DNA of 64,000 nucleotides, taken from contig NZ_JAERRF010000002.1 of NCBI RefSeq assembly GCF_016741875.1, positions 1 through 64,000 of the forward strand, read 5' to 3'. The notes under the pieces were generated by a model. That model saw only the letters and a program-made list of their open reading frames with translations, was not told the origin of the DNA and ran no database searches. The DNA comes from Streptomyces coffeae (lineage in GTDB: Bacteria > Actinomycetota > Actinomycetes > Streptomycetales > Streptomycetaceae). The translations under genes were made by a program, and so were the position numbers. Below are positions 59,814-64,000 of the stretch, piece after piece; positions within the stretch are counted from its first letter, which is position 1, and every line of letters begins with the position of its first letter.

Positions 59814-62189
59814 TCAGGGCGCGGTGTCGGACCGGGTTTTTCCATCGGCGAGTGCGGTCCGGCTCTGTTCCGCTACCCACACCGCCACCTGTGCACGCGA
59901 GGTGAAACCGAGTTTGCTCAGAATGTGCTCAAGATGGCCCTCGGCGGTGCGCTGGGCGATCACCAGGGACGCGGCGATCTCCTTGTTGCTCAGCCCCTGG
60001 GCGACCAGTTGGGCGATCTCGGACTCCCGGCGCGTCAGGGGAGACGGCCGCTCGCCCACCGCCGGTTCCGCTGCGGGGAGTACGTTCTCCAGGGCGTAGA
60101 CCAGCCCCTCGTCGTAGGAGAGCCGGGAGCCCTCCTTGACCGCGGCGTTGAAGGCCGTTTTCCCCAGCGCCCGGCTCACCGCGGCCTCGCACTCCTCGTG
60201 GTAGTGGACCAGATGGCCGTAGCCGGACAGCGGGGCACCCACCGCCCGCCAGACCGTCCGGACCACACCCAGCAGCCGGGCCGCGCGCGGGAAGTCCCGC
60301 TCGGTGGCGGCGATCCAGGCCAGCACCTCGAGGTTGACCCCGACGCCCAGCGGGTCGTCGAGCGAACGGTTGAACTCAAGGCTCTCCCGCTCCAGAGCGG
60401 CCGCGCGCTCGGTGTCACCCTGCCGCCACACCTCCACCCCCAGCGCCATCATCGTGTAGGCCCGGTGCCAGCCCTCGCCGTAGGCGTCGCACACCGCCAG
60501 CGACTCCTCGCCCAGCGCGATGGCGCGCTGGGAGTCACCGATGAACGAGTGGGCCAGCGAGAGCCGGATGAGGGCCAGGGCCAGCCCCACCGGATCGCCG
60601 GTGGCGCGGTGGCGGCTGACGGCCTCCTCGTAGAGCGTGATCGCCGCCTCGGCGTCGCCCCGGTACATCGCGACCATGCCGGAGTAGAGCGCGCTGTAGC
60701 CGAGTACGGGCTCCAGATCCAGCCGCTCCCCGATGGCCCGGCTCTCCTCGAGCATGGCCGAGGCGGCGTCGGTGTCGGACTGGATGATGGCCAGCCAGCT
60801 GTTGGTCCACAGCGCTCGCGCCCGGGCGCCGGTCGGCTCGGGGCAGACGGCGAGCCCGTCGTCCAGCCAGCGGCGCCCCTCGCTGAGGTAGTAGCTGGTG
60901 ATCCAGTGGTAGAGCAGATCGGCCGCGATCCCCAGACCGTAGGCGCACTCCGCCGGGTCGTCGTAGCAGAACTCCAGCGCGGTGCGCAGATTGGCGTGCT
61001 CGAGCTGGAGCCGGGTGAACCACTGGACCTGGGCCGGTCCGAAGAGCGCGGCGCGCGCGTCCGCCGCCAGCTGCCGGTAGTAGTCGCGGTGGCAGCGCAG
61101 CCGGACGGCTTCCTCACCGGCCGCCTCCAGCCGCTCCCGGCCGTACGCGCGCAGAGTGTCCAGCATCCGGTAGCGCACCGTCGCGCCGTGCTCCTCGCGG
61201 AGCAGCACCGACTTGTCCACCAGCTCGGTCACCAGGTCGAGGATCTCCTCGCGGGGCAGGCCGTCGCCCGAGCAGACCGCCTCGGCCGCCTCCAGGTCCA
61301 GACTTCCGGCGAAGACCGAGACCCGGGCCCAGAGCAGCTGCTCGCGCTCGGTGCACAGGTCGTAGCTCCAGTCGATCAGCGCCCGCAGCGTCTGGTGGCG
61401 GGGGAGCACCGCCCGGGAGCCGGTGGTCAGCAGCCGGAAGCGGTCGTCGAGCCGGCCCAGCAACTGCTGGACGGACAGGGCGCGCAGCCGTACGGCGGCC
61501 AGCTCGATGCCGAGCGGAATGCCGTCCAGCCGCCGGCAGATCCCCTCCACGGCGTCCCGGTTGGCATCGGTGACGGTGAAGCCGGGCAGTGCCGCCCGGG
61601 CCCGCTCGGTGAACAGCCGTACCGCGTCGCACTGGGCGAACGCACCGGTGGGCAGCCGTGGCCCGGAGGCGTCGGGCAGCGTCAGGGTGGGGACGGCGAG
61701 TGTCTGTTCGCTGCCGATGCCCAGCACATGGCGGCTGGTGGCCAGCACCCGCAGCTGGGGGGCCTCGCGCAGCAGCCGGTCGGTGAGCAGCGCGCAGGCG
61801 TGCAGCAGATGCTCACAGTTGTCCAGCACGAGCAGGGTCTGCCGGTCCCGCAGATGATCGATGAGGACGTCCATCGGCGGGCGCGCGGAGTGGTCCCGGA
61901 TCTCCAGGGCCTCGGTGACGCTCTGGGCGAGCAGTGCGGGGTTGTCCAGCTCGGCGAGTTCGGCGAGCCAGACGCCGTCGGGGAAGGCCCGGCGCGCGTC
62001 GTCGGCGACCCGCAGGGCCAGCCGGGTCTTCCCGACGCCGCCGACCCCGGTGAGCGTCACCAGACGCGATGCGGACAGCATCCGTTTGACCTCGGCCGCC
62101 TCGTGCCGACGCCCCACGAAACTTGTCACCTCCGACGGCAGCCTGCCGGTCTGCCGTCCGGTCGAGGTGTCCGTTGCCACCGCACCCAT
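59814..62189 (-). CDS. AAA-ATPase/TPR/LuxR-type transcriptional regulator (AfsR-like STAND, LuxR C-terminal)
   Basis: A 791-residue regulator. RLVTLTGVGGVGKTRLALRV is Walker A of an NB-ARC-like domain, LLVLDNCEHLL Walker B; CRRLDGIPLGIELAA and RYRMLDTLRAYGRERL are typical downstream motifs. TPR-like repeats occupy about 390-690. The C-terminus is LTRRESEIAQLVAQGLSNKEIAASL with QRTAEGHLEHILSKLG, a LuxR HTH. Such proteins integrate metabolic signals through nucleotide state. ATG at 62189 is chosen as the first well-placed start. It is divergent from DUF5999. Confidence 0.88.
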   Translation of the reverse strand: MGAVATDTSTGRQTGRLPSEVTSFVGRRHEAAEVKRMLSASRLVTLTGVGGVGKTRLALRVADDARRAFPDGVWLAELAELDNPALLAQSVTEALEIRDHSARPPMDVLIDHLRDRQTLLVLDNCEHLLHACALLTDRLLREAPQLRVLATSRHVLGIGSEQTLAVPTLTLPDASGPRLPTGAFAQCDAVRLFTERARAALPGFTVTDANRDAVEGICRRLDGIPLGIELAAVRLRALSVQQLLGRLDDRFRLLTTGSRAVLPRHQTLRALIDWSYDLCTEREQLLWARVSVFAGSLDLEAAEAVCSGDGLPREEILDLVTELVDKSVLLREEHGATVRYRMLDTLRAYGRERLEAAGEEAVRLRCHRDYYRQLAADARAALFGPAQVQWFTRLQLEHANLRTALEFCYDDPAECAYGLGIAADLLYHWITSYYLSEGRRWLDDGLAVCPEPTGARARALWTNSWLAIIQSDTDAASAMLEESRAIGERLDLEPVLGYSALYSGMVAMYRGDAEAAITLYEEAVSRHRATGDPVGLALALIRLSLAHSFIGDSQRAIALGEESLAVCDAYGEGWHRAYTMMALGVEVWRQGDTERAAALERESLEFNRSLDDPLGVGVNLEVLAWIAATERDFPRAARLLGVVRTVWRAVGAPLSGYGHLVHYHEECEAAVSRALGKTAFNAAVKEGSRLSYDEGLVYALENVLPAAEPAVGERPSPLTRRESEIAQLVAQGLSNKEIAASLVIAQRTAEGHLEHILSKLGFTSRAQVAVWVAEQSRTALADGKTRSDTAP

Positions 62190-62473
62190 CGATGCCTCGA
62201 ACCAGCCTCGGGCGGGCGGACTCCACCCGCGCGGACCGAGCCGATACCCCCAGGCTATGCCTCTGCCGGGCCGCCGCACGACCCTTCTGCCCCAGGGAAT
62301 GACACATAATGACCGGCTCCATACGCATGGTGTGCGATTTCGGCACCGACCGTGAGCGGTGGTGGCCGGATGTGACCTCCCCGGGGGCCGGGGGTGGGAT
62401 CGGGTACCCAAGCGGGGATATCTCCCCTCGCCGTGCTCCGCCGCGGCGGCCCATGCTTGGTGTCTCGAAAGAG

Positions 62474-62494
62474 TTCCGCCGACCGTCGGCGGAA
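62474..62494 (+). promoter_or_regulatory. Perfect 21-bp palindrome just upstream of DUF5999 start
   Basis: TTCCGCCGAC C GTCGGCGGAA has perfect 10-bp arms around one base, ending 16 bp before the ATG at 62511. It could act as an operator or as an mRNA hairpin near the ribosome site. Confidence 0.45.
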
Positions 62495-62510
62495 GAGCGA
62501 AGGTTCAGCC

Positions 62511-62705
62511 ATGTGCCTCCATCAGCCCCCCTGTCCCTCCGCGGACGCGCCCGACCATGACTCCGCGCGTCTGGTGGCCTGCCATCCCGAGCAGGGCTGG
62601 AGCCTGCTCTGCAACGGAGTGGTGATCTTCGCGGACACGGGCGAACTGCTCCCCGACGGACGTGTTGTCCCCGCCCCCCGGCTCAGCCCCGACCAGTCGA
62701 AATGA
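62511..62705 (+). CDS. DUF5999 small protein
   Basis: A 64-residue protein: MCLHQPPCPSADAPDHDSAR, VACHPEQGWSLLCNGVVIF, then DTGELLPDGRVV. This matches DUF5999, a small Cys-containing actinobacterial family. Cys residues at 2, 8, 24 and 33 could bind metal. Its TGA overlaps the ATG of the next gene (ATGA), so the two are coupled. Function unknown. Confidence 0.85.
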   Translation: MCLHQPPCPSADAPDHDSARLVACHPEQGWSLLCNGVVIFADTGELLPDGRVVPAPRLSPDQSK

Positions 62706-63190
62706 ACGCCTCGACGCTCACCACCATCGCCCCGCCGGCGCCCATGAGCGCGGCCCGCCGGCCGGTCCGGCATGCCCCGGCCACCAGCGGCGGGACGTCG
62801 TGGCTGCTGCCCTCCGAACCCGCCTCGGTGTCCCAGGCCCGCCGCCTCACGGTCGCGCAGCTGTCGGCGTGGGCGCTCGATGAGCGCATCGACGACGCCG
62901 AGCTGCTGGTGAGCGAGCTGGTGACCAACGCGGTGCGGCACGCCTGCGGACCGGTCCGGCTGACCTTCTCGCTGTGCGCGACCGACCGTGCCTTCCGGTG
63001 CGAGGTCGCGGACGAGGACTGCGGCAGGCCCCGGCTGTGCCGGGCGGGCGAGGACGACGAAGGAGGGCGCGGGATCCACCTGCTGGAGCTGCTCTCCCGC
63101 CGTTGGGGCAGTGCCAGCACGGCGGTGGGCAAGGTCGTCTGGTTCGAACTGCACCCCGTGACCGCCCTGAGCGGTATGACCCGATCGTGA
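62702..63190 (+). CDS. RsbW-like ATP-binding serine kinase (anti-sigma-factor-type)
   Basis: A 162-residue GHKL ATPase. SQARRLTVAQLSAW, then IDDAELLVSELVTNAVRHA (N-box), EVADEDCGRP (D-box) and GGRGIHLLELLSRRWG (G-box) complete the fold. Members bind sigma factors or phosphorylate STAS antagonists. It is translationally coupled to DUF5999, a common pairing in streptomycetes. The partner sigma factor is not in the window. ATG at 62702. Confidence 0.88.
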   Translation: MNASTLTTIAPPAPMSAARRPVRHAPATSGGTSWLLPSEPASVSQARRLTVAQLSAWALDERIDDAELLVSELVTNAVRHACGPVRLTFSLCATDRAFRCEVADEDCGRPRLCRAGEDDEGGRGIHLLELLSRRWGSASTAVGKVVWFELHPVTALSGMTRS

Positions 63191-63205
63191 ACCGTCGGCC
63201 GCGCG

Positions 63206-63274
63206 AGCGATCACCTATGAAGCGATCACATATGACTCGAGATAAGAAACGTGACCCGATAAGAACCGTGACTC
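63206..63274 (+). repeat. Two successive tandem duplications
   Basis: AGCGATCACCTATGA (63206-63220) and AGCGATCACATATGA (63221-63235) are tandem 15-bp copies with one mismatch. After 5 bp, GATAAGAAACGTGACCC (63241-63257) and GATAAGAACCGTGACTC (63258-63274) are tandem 17-bp copies with two mismatches. They sit just downstream of the kinase gene in an A/T-richer stretch. Confidence 0.65.
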
Positions 63275-63453
63275 GACGAAAGGAGACGCCATAGAGAACT
63301 CCACGCCTCGTACCCACACGGTGAAACCGCACGGCCCGGGGAAGCGGAAGGTGTATGCCCTCACCACACCGACCTGCCCCGGGCCGCTGAGTGCCGCAAG
63401 CCGGGGCCTTTGTCCACTACGGGAGCCTCTGTGCACGTCATTGTTTGGTAATT

Positions 63454-63488
63454 GATCGTCGTCATACGGTTCATGTAGCCTGACGATC
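63454..63488. promoter_or_regulatory. GATCGTC/GACGATC inverted repeat upstream of LuxR gene
   Basis: GATCGTC (63454-63460) and GACGATC (63482-63488) flank 21 bp, in an A/T-rich promoter-like stretch 67-101 bp before the start of the terminal LuxR-type gene. It may be an operator. Confidence 0.35.
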
Positions 63489-63554
63489 GCACCGAGTAGC
63501 GTAGTTTTCGTATTTTTCATAGTTTATGCGGCGTATGGGGCTGAGGGGGCTGCC

Positions 63555-64000
63555 GTGGCGGATGAGCGGACCACGGCCTCCGGCCCCTCCGGCACACTGG
63601 TCGGCCGCACCGGGGAACTCGCGACCCTCACCGGCCATGCCGAGTCCGCCATCGCCGGACGATCCGCACTGGTGCTGCTGACCGGACCGGCCGGGATCGG
63701 GAAGACCAGCCTGCTCCGCGCCTTTCTCGGCGGCGATGCCTGCCGGAAGATGACCGTGCTGCACGGCAGCTGCCGTGAGGTCGCCTCCGGCACGGGCTAC
63801 GGCGGTGTCCGCGCCCTCTTCGCCGCCCTGGAACTCACCCACGAGAACGCCGGGGACTCCCCGCTGCTGCGCGGCGCCGCCGCCCGCGCCCTCCCCGCGC
63901 TCACCCCCGACCCCGGTCCTGACGAGCCGTGCGCGGCGACCGCCTATCCGGTGCTGCACGGGCTGTACTGGCTCGCCGCCAATCTGATGAGCCAGGGTCC
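63555..64000 (+). CDS. AAA-ATPase regulator, N-terminus (LAL-type; runs off right edge)
   Basis: First 148 codons of an AAA regulator. VADERTTASGPSGTLVGRTGELATL leads to LVLLTGPAGIGKTSLLRAFL, the Walker A, then TVLHGSCREVASGTGYGGVRALFAAL, characteristic of large ATP-binding LuxR (LAL/MalT-like) proteins that often govern biosynthetic gene clusters. The C-terminal LuxR HTH is outside the window. GTG at 63555 follows GAGGGGG by five bases, which decides the start. Confidence 0.82.
   Translation, partial: MADERTTASGPSGTLVGRTGELATLTGHAESAIAGRSALVLLTGPAGIGKTSLLRAFLGGDACRKMTVLHGSCREVASGTGYGGVRALFAALELTHENAGDSPLLRGAAARALPALTPDPGPDEPCAATAYPVLHGLYWLAANLMSQG

Noticed and set aside
59814-62189. AfsR/SARP as the protein binding the heptamer array at 23796
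   Set aside because: This regulator has a LuxR HTH, not the N-terminal OmpR-like SARP domain, so it does not explain the repeats.
63215-63520. 101-codon minus-strand frame (MKNTKTTLLGAIV...)
   Set aside because: Codon use is unlike Streptomyces genes, no Shine-Dalgarno precedes it, and it covers the promoter region of the terminal LuxR gene and tandem repeats.

Overview
The window is high-GC, densely packed DNA with GTG and TTG starts, strong G/C third-codon bias and many lineage-typical families (DUF397 with XRE/DUF5753, DUF574 methyltransferase, DUF5999, DUF6153, DUF305, TerD, RsbW-like ATPase, LAL-type LuxR regulators). This points to a Streptomyces or close relative, chromosomal, in a region mixing conserved and accessory genes. 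No rRNA, tRNA, CRISPR array, insertion sequence or complete prophage was seen.

Layout. 1-2078: N-terminal end of a modular type I polyketide synthase subunit (docking helix, KS, start of AT) running off the left edge. 2277-6690: secreted DUF1579-like protein, M28-type peptidase and secreted M6 metalloprotease. 6833-12225: hypothetical protein, acyl-CoA synthetase, ArsC-family protein, small basic protein and a MurJ/MviN-type flippase. 12483-16304: YflT-like stress protein, a probable metal-handling block (His/Met-rich DUF6153, DUF305 lipoprotein, M56 protease with BlaI/CopY repressor) and TerD. 16515-22477: a translationally coupled secreted pair with a VWA protein, then a protein fusing an extracytoplasmic S15-type hydrolase to an ABC ATPase, with its permease. 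22556-24468: FAD monooxygenase preceded by an array of seven heptamers at about 11-bp steps. 24469-28888: receiver/degenerate GGDEF/GT2 polysaccharide synthase with an acyltransferase, then a secreted Ser/Thr/Pro-rich protein. 28918-29811: GH25 lysozyme. 30060-35673: a PaoABC-type molybdenum hydroxylase operon ending in a TetR gene, divergent from an XdhC maturation gene, with a 43-bp operator-like palindrome between them. 35730-41520: MFS exporter, 6-phosphogluconate dehydrogenase, small proteins, DoxX, phosphoesterase and a truncated tyrosine-recombinase-like protein. 41575-51026: large secreted phosphodiester glycosidase/phosphoesterase, YchJ, Tat esterase, ArsR-type regulator, DUF4291, DUF429, and an Rpf-LysM-M23 wall hydrolase with a possible c-di-AMP riboswitch leader. 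51206-52619: about 1.4 kb without a convincing gene. 52620-57646: MOSC protein, M20 peptidase, methyltransferase, DUF397/XRE pair, hypothetical. 57686-64000: aminotransferase with a long Gln/Pro-rich tail, two AAA-LuxR regulators (the second cut by the right edge), DUF5999 and an anti-sigma-like kinase.

Transcription units: coupled pairs or operons (stop/start overlaps of 1-4 bp) are blaI-M56, VWA-secreted protein, S15/ABC-permease, GT2-acyltransferase, the four-gene oxidoreductase operon, and DUF5999-kinase. Convergent pairs are separated by strong GC hairpins. The most unusual observations are the 11-bp-phased heptamer array at 23796-23867, the 43-bp palindrome at 34456-34498, the GT2 protein with degenerate signalling domains and the hydrolase/ABC fusion.
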